Positions 1 to 11,212 of a DNA stretch of 33,638 nucleotides are shown one piece after another (the first letter of the stretch is position 1; each line of letters begins with the position of its first letter). The position numbers and the translations under genes were made by a program. Source of the DNA: Chara braunii (Eukaryota; Streptophyta; Charophyceae; Charales; Characeae); assembly GCA_003427395.1 (NCBI GenBank), contig BFEA01000128.1, positions 913,387 to 947,024 on the forward strand, read 5' to 3'. Below the pieces are notes generated by a model, which was not told where the DNA came from, did no database searches, and was given only the letters and a program-made list of their open reading frames with translations.

Positions 1-481
1 ATGTGCAAAACCTCCATCCTGGTGGTGGTAAGAGAACCACCAAGACTGAGGCTTTGCCTGGCGGGCTGCTCCATCTATTGATGGGGAGCATCACCTGCTG
101 GAAACCGGGTCCAGTGTCCCATGATACATCTTAAATAGCTCAATGAAAAGAATGACGCCCTTGTGCTGGAAACCGAGTCCAACGTCCCATATCAAAATCA
201 TCACTTCCTTACCTATCCTGCAGTGCCCCCCAGTGCCCCCCTCCAATCCCCGACCCAGCTGCAGGATAGGTAAGGAAGTGATGATTTTGATATGGGACGC
301 TGGACCTGGTTTCCAGCATAAGGGCGTCATTCTTTTCATTGAGCTATTTAAGATGTATCATGGGACGCTGGACCCGGTTTCCAGCAGGTGATGCTCCCCA
401 TCAATAGATGAAGCGGCCCGCCAGGCAAAGCCTCAGTCTTGGTGGTTCTCTTACCACCACCAGGATGGAGGTTTTGCACAT
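1..481. repeat. Near-perfect inverted repeat of two SINE-like units, head to head
   Basis: Bases 1-223 are the near-exact reverse complement of 259-481, separated by a C-rich 35-base loop (224-258). Each base i pairs with 482-i with only scattered mismatches. Each arm carries two copies of a motif ending GGACCTGGTTTCCAGC or a close variant (right arm near 293-318 and 359-386), followed by the GCTCCCCATC...GATG segment. The right arm runs straight into a 42-A tract, so the unit reads left to right there and is retroposon-like. The left arm touches the window edge and probably continues outside it. Related units occur at 27924-28060, 29548-29597, 30606-30658 and 33316-33474. It could also be a foldback DNA element; the poly-A favours a SINE. 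Confidence 0.85.
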
Positions 482-487
482 GGAGCC

Positions 488-488
<1 letters not shown>

Positions 489-530
<42 letters not shown>
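489..530 (+). repeat. Poly-A tract (42 A), tail of the right-hand SINE-like unit
   Basis: An uninterrupted run of 42 A follows directly on the right arm of the inverted repeat. The 27.9 kb copy of the same family has its homopolymer at the equivalent end, so the tract is read as a retroposition tail and not a chance homopolymer. Confidence 0.7.
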
Positions 531-535
<5 letters not shown>

Positions 536-1552
536 TCAGTAGAGTCAACGAGGGCCAGGAGGACAAAGAAACCAACAAAATTTGAAAGCGGATCCTCGTC
601 TTTAATTGGGCATTCAGTGTTTGGTGTTCAAGTCGATCGCAGACTTGTATAGTGGTAACCGGGTTACTTGCAGATGACATTCACACCAAAGTTAGAGAAG
701 TAGTGAAGTCATCACTAAAGCAATGGCATCCCAACTCTATTTGAGAGTTGGGATGTCAACATTTCTTTGTTAACAGTCAGTGTGGGCTGGAATGAAAGAA
801 CTTGGCAACGCATCTCATCAAGTCGAAAAAGTCGTGACAGTCCAGCCGTCTGGCAAGTAGAGTGGAGATACTATAGTCAAAGGTCATTTGAACGTCGCAT
901 TGTGTATAGGTCATGCTTTGATCTCTTGTTGATAAGTGTTGTTTGAAGTCAAGTCGACTTTTGTCGGATGAACAAGTGGTATGCATGATCGTATCGATGT
1001 CCGAAGAGAAGTCAACTTACGATGACCTGAGTCTTTTTTTGAAAGTGTTTTGTTGATTAACTCTTAATTATCTTTGAAAGAAGGGACTAGGATCGATCGA
1101 GTTTTCCTTACGCTTGGAATATCACGTCCTAGTCGACCGATGTCGTTCCAATTCCTGGGAGATCAGCGCCCCAGGGACGGGCGCCGTTCGGGTCCACTTT
1201 GTCGTTTAACCATGCGTACCTATGCTACAACGAACGAGCAAACGCCCTTGACCGGCCTACCTCTGCAATTGCATTATAAAAGCCTTTGCATGTGGGTCGG
1301 TAGCTCGGCGGGGATACGCCCCTAAGGGTGGTGACAACCCCTTAGGGAAGGTAAGTTGTGCCCCGCGAAAACCTATCCTGTCGTAGAGGACCGCGGGATG
1401 TACAACTGGTGCACTCGGTCGGAGCGGCGAAGGGTCGACGCGGGTTACCGTGTCGTCCCCGAGTTGTCTCTAAAAGGTTGAAAGCCTACGTTTCTCCTGC
1501 GTGACGCGGCCGGGAGGGCCCTCGCTCGCACGAGGGCCGATGCGCTTGACAC
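531..1552. other. No supported gene; TATA-like box and small hairpins
   Basis: No convincing coding sequence was seen. A perfect 12-bp stem with a 5-base loop occurs at 727-755 (CATCCCAACTCT / AGAGTTGGGATG). A TATAAAA box lies at 1275-1281, followed by GC-rich sequence with a short palindrome (CCCCTAAGGG...CCCCTTAGGG, about 1319-1348) and a GGCCCTCG/CGAGGGCC hairpin near 1517-1538. This could be part of an LTR or a non-autonomous element promoter, but no TG...CA ends, primer-binding site or second LTR was found. Confidence 0.35.
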
Positions 1553-2910
1553 CGTACGGGGTCCGAGCCCGACGGCATTCGGCCCCCGCCAAAAAATATT
1601 TCGGGGCCTAAAAAGAATTATTTTTTTCTGAATTTTCTTTTATGAGTTTTCTATGACGTAAGGTACATGCCTGTAAATTTTCAAGTCGTTTGGCTGAGCC
1701 CAATAGGAATTAAAAATCGCCAAAGATGGCGGTGTCAAAACGTGCTCGCCCACGTATTTTTTCACTTTTTACTTTTTGTTTTCACTTTAGTTCGGGGTCT
1801 AAACAATTTTATTATTTTTTGAAACTTTTTTAGTGGGTTTTGTATTATGTGAANTACACATCTGTAAATTTTCAGGGCATCTAGCTATGCCAAAAAAAAA
1901 ATGAAAAATCGCCAAAGATGGCGGTGTCGAAAACATGCTCACGCACTCACTAAATTTAATTCTCATTTTATTTTTATTTATTTTTATTATTAGTATTTGT
2001 TTTCCGTATTTTATTTTTATTTCAAATTTGGTAAGGAATTCGGATGTAATGCTCAGGCAAATCTTGTTTAATTTATTTTTCTCCATAACATATCTTTTTT
2101 TTCAGACTTGTCTGATGACTTTTTTTTTTTTTTTTTTGGTCCGTTTGGCCCGAACGGCCGAACACATCCCCAAGAGGTCCCATACGTTCGGGCGTTCGGG
2201 TTCGGGCGTTCGACCAGTCTCGAACCCGAACGCCGTTTACCCTGTATATATATATGGGACCTCTTGGGGATGACAGGGTAAACGGCGTATATATGACAGG
2301 GTAAACGGCGTTCGGGACGGGCCGAACGCCCGAACCCGAACGCCCGAGCGTATGGGACCTCTTGGGGATGCATTCGTCCAAGAAAAATAAATTAAACAAG
2401 ATTTGCCTGAGCATTACATCCGAATTCCTTACCAAATTTGAAATACAAATAAAATACGGAAAACAAATACTAATAATAAAAATAAATAAAAATAAAAAGA
2501 GATTTAAATGTAGCGAGTGCGCGAGCATGTTTTCGACACCGTCATCTTTGGCGATTTTTCTTTTTTTTTTGGCATAGCTAAATGCCCTGAAAATTTACAG
2601 ATGTGTACTTCACATAATACAAAAACCAGTAAGAAAGTTTCAAAAAATAATAAAATTGGTTAGACCCCGAACTAAAGTGAAAACAAAAAGTAAAAAGTGA
2701 AAAAATACGTGTGCGAGCACATTTTGACACCGCCATCTTTGGCGATTTTTAATTCTTATTTGGCTCAGCCAAATGACTTGAAAATTTACAGGCATGTACC
2801 TCACGTCATAGAGAACTCACAAAAAAACAATTCAGAAACAAATTATTATTTTTAGGCCCCAAAATAATTTTTGGCGGGGGCCGAACGCCCTCAGGTTCGG
2901 ACCCCGTACG
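1553..2910. mobile_element. 1.36 kb foldback element with ~531-bp terminal inverted repeats
   Basis: Bases 1553-2083 are a slightly diverged reverse complement of 2380-2910; pairing positions sum to about 4463 from CGTACGGGGT (1553) to ACCCCGTACG (2910). Each arm contains two direct sub-repeats with the block ATCGCCAAAGATGGCGGTGTC (near 1716 and 1908, complements near 2535 and 2726), so the block occurs four times. The centre holds a second inverted repeat (2165-2212 / 2323-2370) with CATCCCCAAGAGGTCCCATA and runs of TTCGGGCG, plus repeated GACAGGGTAAACGGCG units at about 2272 and 2296. No transposase ORF is present. A Foldback-like or MITE-like non-autonomous DNA transposon is the best reading. 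Target-site duplications could not be defined. Confidence 0.75.
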
Positions 2911-3762
2911 GGACCCGGAACGCCCATACGTACGGAGGTCTGCCCGGGCACCTCCGTACGTACGGGCTGGTGACCCTGTATGTATGTATATATAATTTTT
3001 TTAATTTAATGTTTGATTTTAAATGCGGTAAGGAATTGCGATGTGACCCTGAGGCAAAAGTTGTTCAGTTTATTTTTCTGCCTAACGTAGTTTTGTTTCG
3101 GATTTTTTGGATGTCTATTTTTTTTGTTTTGCGTAGGACCTTCCTGGGTCGTTGCACGGCCGGGCCGCCTGGGAAAATAACGTGACCCGGGCGACCCAGC
3201 TGGTAGCGTAGCTTTTTACTCGTTTTTCCTGAGTACGAAGCCCCTTTGAATAAAACAATTGGGCGTTACATTCCTATAGAACACCCACTGACATTCCGTT
3301 GGATTGTGCGCGTGATTGGAATATGACAAGAAACTTTTCATGTGTACAAAATTACTACAAATCTACTCTATGTTTCGAGGGAGAGAGCTTTGAAGGTTTA
3401 GGAGGGAAAAGGGAAAAATAAAAGACGGTTGTCATAGTAGATTTTCATTATCAGCAATCATGCCCGACAATTTGATGGGTGAAGTGCTCTGGCCATCTTT
3501 CCTATCCTGTTCTTTCCATTATCGTCATTAATTAAAGAGGACTCATGCAATGCTCCAACATCTTGTCTGACAACGGGTGCGTGTGGAAGCTGGCACATGC
3601 GATCGAGATATGGTGTAGTAGTTTGTACCTTCGTAGTTGAAGAGAGGGACGGGATGTCGTTGGGGACGTCCGTCAAAATTGGACGATACACAACAGATAA
3701 GCATGGCCCCTGTGCAAGGATGACACACATAAATTGAGAAATGGTCCAAATGCGAGACACAA
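2911..3762. other. No supported gene
   Basis: The interval begins with GC-rich palindromic sequence (CCGTACGTACGG-type, about 2930-2970) that resembles the outer ends of the preceding foldback element. It then becomes ordinary AT-balanced sequence. The short open frames lack codon structure or recognisable motifs, and no RNA gene was seen. Confidence 0.4.
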
Positions 3763-4690
3763 GGCCTCGATAAGCCCTACAGGGCCCTTATTTGCAACAG
3801 GTCGGCCGCCCTAAGTGAAGGCAGGCTCGACAGACAACAAGAGGCCTATTTTGGACTACTTCGCAACTGGAGTAAAATTCAGGCAGTTGCGCAGCGCCAG
3901 TTGGTTGGAGGCGCCCAGGCCTTGGACTCCTTTATCAAATGCATCTCAGTCAGGCCCTGGGCGAGATACGCAGCATGGACCCAACTCAGGCTATGGGCAG
4001 TTGGGCACTGGCAACTGTCGGTGGCCTGGGTCTGATTCGTTTGGACTGAGGCTCAGCCTCCCTGGGCCTACCGGAAGCTTCTGGGCTGGGGCCCAGTACC
4101 GCAGCACAGCACGCAGCTGCAGGCCACTTCGATATAGGGAAGGGCCTGCCCACGCATTGGACATTCGGGCACTGGCTGCATGCTGCACAAGCGCTGCTGC
4201 GCTAACGCTGGCCAGGCTCACGCGCTCACGGGCGAGCTGGAAGGAGCAGGCAGCCATAGCCGATCTGCGGTGCTGTATGCTGGATGGGGCGCATGGTGGT
4301 CCTTGGGTGCAAGTGGCATCTGTGAGTTGGGGAACGAGATTGTGAGTGATACGAGAGACATACCTGGTGGTTGAGGCGTGCGGCATTGGCCGAGATCTGC
4401 TCGTACTTGGGAAGCTGTTGATGTCATCAGCGGCATTGTAGTCTAGGCTAGATAGGATCTGCCATTCGTAGCCTGGGCGCCGGGCGCCAGATAGGATATC
4501 AACATTGGTTCTTCGTTGATAGCGTTGTCAATTATGAGCTTTTGGTGTGCTCTTATTTGGTGAAACTCGTGATGCAATTCTGCTATTGGTTCGAGGTCAC
4601 GACTATCTGGGCTTATGTGTATGATGCTGTTTGATTTCTGAAGTTCGCTATTGCTCATCTTCCTTGCACAAATTATAAAAACAAACAAAC
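3763..4690 (+). repeat. Dispersed ~1 kb repeat, copy 1
   Basis: This stretch is paralogous to 4832-5830 at an offset of about 1055-1150 bases. Shared landmarks in the same order are GCCCTAAGTGAAGG (3809/4869), CGCCAGTTGGTTG (3895/4951), GCCCTGGGCGAGA (3953/5029), AAGCTTCTGGGC (4075/5129), the near-palindrome GGGCGCC...GCGCC (4476/5600) and CTTCCTTGCA (4659/5808). It ends in an (AAAC)n tail near 4680-4697, as retroposons often do. Open frames here are GC-rich and not conserved between the copies. The element class is unknown. Confidence 0.7.
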
Positions 4691-4831
4691 AAACAAAAGA
4701 TGGAGGGACGGGATGAAAAGGTCGTTGATGGGAATGCGGAGCAAAGGAAGAAGTAATGTAGAAATGTACATGTGAAAGAGGAGACATGGATGGAAGCAAA
4801 TTTTACTAGCAGCTGCGAGGAACTGGGTCCT

Positions 4832-5830
4832 CGGCAGGCCTAAGGGCCCCCTGTTGCATACGTGCCTGCCCTAAGTGAAGGTGGGCCTAACAAATCACGA
4901 GAGGCCCTCAGCTGTTAATTTTGCATTTTGGGTTCCAGGCAGTTGTGACGCGCCAGTTGGTTGAAGGGAAACCCAGGCCCAGCAACAAAGATATTCCACG
5001 GCCTTCTGGGCCTTTCGAAGAATGCAGGCCCTGGGCGAGAATCGCAGGCTCATACACGGACAGTTGGGAGGCCCAACCGAACAAGGCCCAGTAGCTGCAA
5101 CACAAGCGCAGCATCCTGGGGCCTACCAGAAGCTTCTGGGCCCATGCCGGTCCAGCCAGGCTGCGAAGGCAGGAGGCTCTTTCCATATAGGAAAGAGCTC
5201 GCCATCGGCAGCCTCATTCACGCACTTGCATGCCTAGCGGCAGCGCTGCTGGAGCGAGCGCTCGTGGGCTGCCACATGCGCTGAGAGGCAAGGCGTGGGC
5301 ACGTGCGGTCATGTGAAGGAGGAGGGCACTACTGAGGGCAGCGCCATAGCCCAGCCACCATAGCTGGCGGGCTTGGACTACAGTGAGGCGCAGGGGTGAT
5401 CTTCGGGTGTACAGAGATAAGACGTGGGTGTAAGACGAGGGAGAGAGAGAGAAGGATGATGATGACGATGATGTGAGGGGCACATACCTGGTATTGGCGA
5501 TGGTCTGCTACGTGCGACTTCTTCAAGTACTTCGTTGGCTGCTGACGTCAACAGTTGCATTGTCAATTGGTAGGCTAGTAGTAGCTGTGTAGGGAGTAGG
5601 CTGGGCGCCAAGCGCCAAGTAGGGAGAAGGACCTGGATACATATGTTGGTGGTGGTGAGAGCAAGCTCTCATTGACATTGGTTTTCAGTGTTACGATTCT
5701 CCATTGGTGACATATTGGTGCAATGCTGCTTTCTGAACACTGTGATACGATCTGGCTTTCAATGTGATTGTGGAATCTGAATATTGTCGACCTCGCTTCT
5801 GTTCATTTTCCTTGCAAATCTAAAATGTGT
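4832..5830 (+). repeat. Dispersed ~1 kb repeat, copy 2 (tandem to copy 1)
   Basis: This is a second, diverged copy of the repeat at 3763-4690 in the same orientation, separated from it by about 140 bases. Differences are spread throughout as substitutions and small indels, so the duplication is old or the two are independent insertions. The last ~130 bases, ending TTTTCCTTGCAAAT, match the end of copy 1 and the reversed fragment at the end of the window. Confidence 0.65.
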
Positions 5831-7185
5831 AAATTACTAAACTGCACTGCGCAATTTTCAGGCTGGATAAAAGTACATGCACAAGATGCATTGCCCGTTG
5901 CCCGTGGTAGTAAAAACATTCCCCTACTTGCTTATCAAGTTATCCCGGTAACTAACACTAGCATAAAAAAATAAAAAAATAAAAAATAGCTAAATAGCAC
6001 AGGCATAGTGAAAACAATGAATGCTCTTGTGCCTCATGTCACCATGAGGGTTGGACCATATCTTTCTTTCTTTCTTTCTTTTTTTTTTTTGAAGGCCCAG
6101 TGCCCAAGGCTTGTATTGATATTTGAAGAACATTGAGGCTGGGGTCCTCACAGTCTACCAGGAGTAACCAACATATGATGATGAGTATGAGGATGAGGAT
6201 GATGATGATGCTAAAACTGATGCTTTTCTGCGAATCAGAATCATGATGTCTGACTAGTCGCTAGCCAATTAGGAAGAGTGATCAGGAAGGCTAATCAGAA
6301 TGTTCTCTAGTACTCAGAACTTCAACATGGAACGCTATCCTAATTCCAGGTATTTCTACCGGTTCCAGCAATTCTCATCTGATGCTGTGCTGTGTACCAA
6401 TCCCACCTCTACCCGGTCTCACACCCTCTATTTAGCTAAGTTACAGGGCAGCGCTACCCGCCCCAGCTCTGATGATCGTCGGCAGGATTGTTACCGTCGG
6501 TCAAATTAGTGGACTGCCTTCCTCCCTCAGCAATCCCCAGATCTCTCCACAAGACCTCAAGCTCCTAGATGGGTTACAGGGCGATGCCCCAGCACCGGTC
6601 AGCGTCGTTCTGGCATGAACTCGACCTAGGCAAGTGCACATTCATGTCTCAATCTGACAATCAGCAAAATTGATAATAATACCTAAAAATAAAGGATTTG
6701 ATTTAGTTGAGTCCCCAGCAGATGACGTATCTGATGAGGGTGGTGATGATAATGATTGCCATCAGTAGATATGGATTCTATTCCTCTTCCCCCCACTGTT
6801 CCTTCTCGCTCCTTGTTGCCTCCGCTGAAATGAACCGCACTGATGAGTTGTCGTTTTTCAGCCCCAACCTGGGACAGTCCCACTTATAGCCGTACTCACC
6901 CTTAGATCCTACCATTCCCCCCAAAGTATTACCCAATCAAGTTGTTGCCCTAATCTGCCACCGATGGATTATCAGTGTAGCGGTACCCCTTCGGCCCGGC
7001 AGTGAGGCCGGACCAGTTTCAGGCCGTCGGCCTGACCCTGGTCCGGTACCAGTTTGTTCCGTACCTGGACCTAGGCCGGTATATCACTTCGGCCTAGGCC
7101 CAGGGCAGGAGGCTCATTCATTCAGTTGTTCGTTCATTCGGGCCGGACTGGACCTTCATTCAGCTGCTGCTTCTTGTGTGTGTCC
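5831..7185. other. No supported gene; microsatellites and GC-rich palindromic repeat
   Basis: The interval contains (TTTC)n followed by a T run at about 6061-6091, GAT/GAG-rich trinucleotide repeats at about 6175-6212, and a GC-rich block at about 6985-7105 rich in GGCCTAGG, GGTCCGG and CCGGACC palindromic words. Similar words recur at about 10500-10720 and 27010-27070, suggesting a dispersed repeat. No exon was recognised. Confidence 0.4.
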
Positions 7186-7186
7186 A

Positions 7187-7249
<63 letters not shown>

Positions 7250-7281
7250 NGCATTAGAATAAGAATTGTAAAAGCGTAAGC

Positions 7282-7357
<76 letters not shown>
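7186..7357. repeat. Two long (CT)n microsatellites
   Basis: Near-perfect CT dinucleotide arrays occupy about 7188-7249 and 7286-7357, separated by a short unique spacer that starts with an ambiguous base at 7250. Array length in an assembly of this type is unreliable. Confidence 0.95.
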
Positions 7358-7361
<4 letters not shown>

Positions 7362-9347
7362 TCTCCGCACGTGCACGCCGCACGTGCGTCACAATCAGCC
7401 CCAGATTAGCGCGATCCCCCATCTACGTCCACTCCTCACAGAGCATCACTTCTCACCTTGCGATGCCCTTATAGAGTTTCTGTTTCCCCCACCTTACCTA
7501 CTTACCTTCTCTCATATTCTAATGAAATGCAATGAGAGGAAATTTTTGAAAAACCTAGATGCTACAGCTGTTGATGATGATATTAATGATGATAACCCTT
7601 GATGTAGATTCAACTTCCCCTCTCCTCCCCTTCCTCTTTCCCCCTCTTCCTCTCCTCCTCTCTCTCTGCTGCCCCGCTGAGCGGAATCGATCTGCAACCA
7701 GTTTAATTCCCTCAGCCCCGGCTAGAGAAAGCCATATCCTCTTCCTTTACTCCCTTGAGTTATCAGTTCCCTCCACTGATTTATCTCAAGCTAGCTGTGC
7801 CCTAATCTTCCACCGCTGGGATCTTTCCCAACCCCAAACTAGAACACTCCCCCTTGTCTGCCTGTACTCCCTCGAAGGTTAGCACCTCCCTCCTTGTGCT
7901 TCCTTTGTAGAGTAGAGCTCGCCCCATCTTTAATCCACTTCCCTTCTCGCCAAATCTGACTCAAAAGCCAACGAGGAGAAATCAACTAGTTAGATGATAG
8001 TGTGAAGAATACTAAATAATGATTTGTAGGCAGATGATGGTGATGATGGTGGTGATGATGTCAGAATGAGTCTACAAAAAAATTAGCGAGGGAACTATTT
8101 GGGAAATTGTATTTCGAAAAGGGGCGTGAAATTCAATGCCGTAATGATAAATTGGATTTAGAGCAGACACAAGTTTGCTCTGTGGATGATGGCGCCCTGC
8201 GCTGAAGATAATTAGTAAGAATAATTAATATTGAGGTTTATATTGACGAAGTCAATAATGAAAGGAAAGAAAAGAAGATTTTCCCACACCCTCGTCTCCT
8301 ATGCTCCTCCCTTCTACTGGTTTCCACTAACCCAACTACTTGCCGCGCTTCTTTTTCCTCCTTTTTCCAGTCCTCTCCCTCCTCTCATTATTCTTAGTAC
8401 TAACACTTGTTGTCGTCGTTATCCATTGACCACCTCGTCATCCCTCCCCCCGGGGTCTGACGAGTAAAGCCGTGCCAGTAAAACAAAGTGTACATTCTTC
8501 AGATTAATGGGAAGAAGGAAGAGAGAAGCCGGATTGGAGTCAAGCGCGGAAATCAGTGAAGAAAAAGGGGTGTAGGCGAGAGAGGTGATGGCGTGGCATT
8601 GATTAATAATATAATATCTGTCGCAGAAGATGAATGTGGCAGCTATACTGCTGCTGCTGATGATGAAAACTGGTGATGTTCACGTGAAGATGACATAATG
8701 ATGCTCCGCAACTTGCGATCTTGAAACTCTTGCTGGTCTCGATGAAAAACCTGCACGAACACGAACAAAAACAAAAAAAACACAGATAAATTTGATGATG
8801 ATCCTCCAGCTTAATGATATCCTCCCGCTCTGTGTTGAAGCTTTAAATAGGGCAAGCAATCTCCACACTTTGGTCTCCTTGGGGCTGACTCCACTTTCTT
8901 GCACAGACGTCGACATTCGCTAACTCGCAGGAGCTCTCCAGCCTCTTAAGGGCATCAGCTGTGGAGTACTTCATGTGGAAGACACCGGGAAAATGTTCAA
9001 ATAGCAGCCACCGCCGCCATTCTCCTTTTTTCTCTATGCCTCAGGCCCGATGCCACGTCAGCCTGTGATGTGGCAGTGGCCAAGCGCCTCCGGATTCCGC
9101 ACGTATGTAAAGCGCTGCCACCTCTCCAATCCACCTCACCACAGAGCTCGCGCACCAGCACCTCCCTCGTGCCGACAACTTGCGGTATGCCATGTGTCAG
9201 ACACTGTTGCCATACACTCGCTGAGCCAGTGCCTCGCCAGCTGTAAGTGGCCAGCGCCCTGCCCCTCACTTGCTGCCAGCACTTCGCTTCCCACTAGCAG
9301 CCAGCGCCTCGCTGCTCGCAGAAAGCCAGCGCCCCGCAGCCATGAGG

Positions 9348-9351
<4 letters not shown>
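7358..9351. other. No supported gene; pyrimidine-rich and GAT-repeat sequence
   Basis: The stretch is dominated by pyrimidine-rich sequence (7600-7900, 8280-8450) and short GATGAT runs (7570-7600, 8030-8065). GC-rich sequence at 9050-9345 repeats the word CCAGCGCC several times. Short open frames lack family motifs. No RNA gene was seen. Confidence 0.4.
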
Positions 9352-9410
<59 letters not shown>

Positions 9411-9500
9411 AGAGTTGGCCCTTGGTCCACTAGTGCGGGCGGTAAGGCAATCTCCCTCTAGTGGCTCTCACCGGCTGGACCATATCATCACGATTGGTCG
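9352..9500 (-). repeat. Probable retroposed element with 55-base poly-T (poly-A on minus strand)
   Basis: A run of 55 T (9352-9406) is followed by a short GC-balanced segment containing GGCTGGACCATATC. The word TTGGACCATAT also occurs beside another T-rich tract near 6052. Read on the minus strand this is a short element ending in a poly-A tail. The 5' end is not defined. Confidence 0.45.
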
Positions 9501-10050
9501 GCAGAGATCAAGGGAGTGAGAGGGCACAGAAGGTGACATACACCAGTTGTGGAGATACAGAGGACTTGTAGCATATCAGGAAGTGAAATGCACTGAGAGC
9601 CTAGGATCTAGCAATGACGAAAGTGGCAACAACCAGCAGCATAGGTGCAACATTCACAAGATGTCAATGTGCACGATGCAAAGAGTGAACCAACGAGAAA
9701 TCAACAACAACACATTCGTATCATCATCATCATGGGCTGGGAAGCAGCGCAGCGGAAGATTTAGTAATCAAAGGACACGTGGACAAACAAACATGAAGGG
9801 GAGAAACTTCGGAAGGGCAAGACATCAGAAAGATTGCCCTTCCGCTCACACACATGGGGAGAGATCCATAGACATACAAAAGAGGAGGGACATAGGAGGT
9901 AACCAAGTCCAACCCAAGTCTGATCTCCGAATGTCATACACAGTTCAACCCCGATGTAGAGTGTAAGTCCGATCGGAATGTCGTGTCCAAGAAGGCAGAA
10001 GGCCGTGTCCAAACAATGTCTGCAGTTACCTCTATCTCTACTCTGATAAA
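9501..10050. other. No supported gene
   Basis: Purine-rich sequence with an open frame of about 139 codons on the plus strand (9547-9966), but that frame lacks an ATG near its start, is of low complexity and shows no motif I recognise. The 23-base word starting GAGGGCACAGAAGG at 9520-9542 recurs at 11056-11078. Confidence 0.35.
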
Positions 10051-10167
10051 GAAGAAGAAGAAGAAGAAGAAGAAGAAGAAGAAGAAGAAGAACTTCGGAG
10101 GAGTAGGAGGAGAAGAGGAGAGACGACGACGAAGAAGAAGAAGAAGAAGAAGAAGAAGAAGAAGAAA
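10051..10167 (+). repeat. Two (GAA)n trinucleotide arrays
   Basis: Uninterrupted GAA repeats occupy 10051-10092 and 10131-10167, with a purine-rich spacer of GGA and CGA triplets. Together they form a homopurine stretch of over 100 bases, which can adopt triplex structures. Confidence 0.95.
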
Positions 10168-11081
10168 GCTAGGCGCTTTCTGTACTTACCTGGCGGAACT
10201 CTGAACCAGCATAACGCTGGTCTATGGCTGAACTGCAGGTACCGTGGAGCCAGCTATGGCGCTGGTACAGGTAAGTCCTCCTCTCTCTCTCTCTCTCACT
10301 AACTCCTCTAACTCTCTCTCTGGCGCTGGGCTCCTTCAGCGCTGTGCCTCATTGCCGGTGAGCAGCGCAGCTGCAGTCTCCAAATAGCGCAGCAGGGAGT
10401 CTCCCAAAATAGCGCAGCAGCGAAGTTCCTGAACCAGCATAACGCTGGATTCCTCCTGGTACCCTCTGTGTCCGAACTGGGCAATGGCCCAGCTTAAGTA
10501 GCGCTGGGCCAGGACTGAAAGCCCACGGCCTTCGACCTGGACCGTTCAGATTCACGGTTCAGATCGCAGGCCCAACGTGTGGTTCAGCCTTTGGCCTAAA
10601 ACGGCCTGCCTGGGTCCCTACCGGACATCCAGGCCCTGTCCAGGATTCAACTTCCTGGTACCTGGCTTCAAACCGGTCCTATGCGGACGTACCCGGCCTC
10701 AACGTCGGCCTGGGTCCGAACAGGTCAAAATCTGTTCGAAAACAAAAGAAAAGGTCCAAACGTTTTTAGAGGCTCAGCCTCTGGGCCTGAATCTGGCCCT
10801 GGCCCTAAAACGTGTACCTGGCCACAAAACGTACAACAGTACACACGTTAGAAAAACAGCAGCAAATAAAATAAATAAAAGACTATAAAAATAATCTAAA
10901 GCTGGTGTTTTTCTGATGCAGGCCCAAGTAAAAATGCCATAGGGCCTTCAGGTTGCGGTGACGCGACCTGGGGGCCCTATTCCAACCTCGGGTCCCGTGA
11001 GGGGCCCGTGTGTAGGCTTTCAGCATGTAACAACTGAATGTTCCAATCTGTATCAGAGGGCACAGAAGGTGACATACAGAG
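10168..11081. other. No supported gene; GC-rich repeated words
   Basis: The words GCGCTGG, CAGCATAACGCTGG (twice, near 10206 and 10434), GGCCTGGGTCC and CCGGACATCC recur. The last is also found near 27045 and 27575. This looks like repeat-derived sequence. No exon or RNA gene was recognised. Confidence 0.4.
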
Positions 11082-11212
11082 GGCTGAAGGGGCCTTGCTC
11101 CACTACTCTCCAAATGTGCGATATGAGAATGAATCTTCCGCTAGAACATGCACCAAACATATTTTTTATCTTTTGCGCATGTGGTGGGTAGTGGAGCGAG
11201 GCCCCTTCAGCC
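11082..11212. repeat. 25-bp inverted repeat (24/25) with 81-base loop
   Basis: GGCTGAAGGGGCC...CTCCACTAC at 11082-11106 pairs with GTAGTGGAGCGAGGCCCC...GCC at 11188-11212 with a single mismatch, and weaker pairing continues inward. It may be a small foldback or MITE remnant, or a structured transcript. No coding frame spans it convincingly. Confidence 0.7.

Noticed and set aside
1074-1600. GC-rich segment suspected to be ribosomal RNA or an LTR
   Set aside because: No conserved 5S, 5.8S, 18S or 28S words were recognised, and no second LTR, primer-binding site or polypurine tract was found.
7156-7422. Minus-strand frame of repeated Arg-Glu residues
   Set aside because: It is the translation of the CT microsatellites and has no support as a gene.
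9547-9966. 139-codon plus-strand frame
   Set aside because: It opens on a TTG, is low in complexity and Asn/Ser/Arg-rich, and has no recognisable domain or splice signals.
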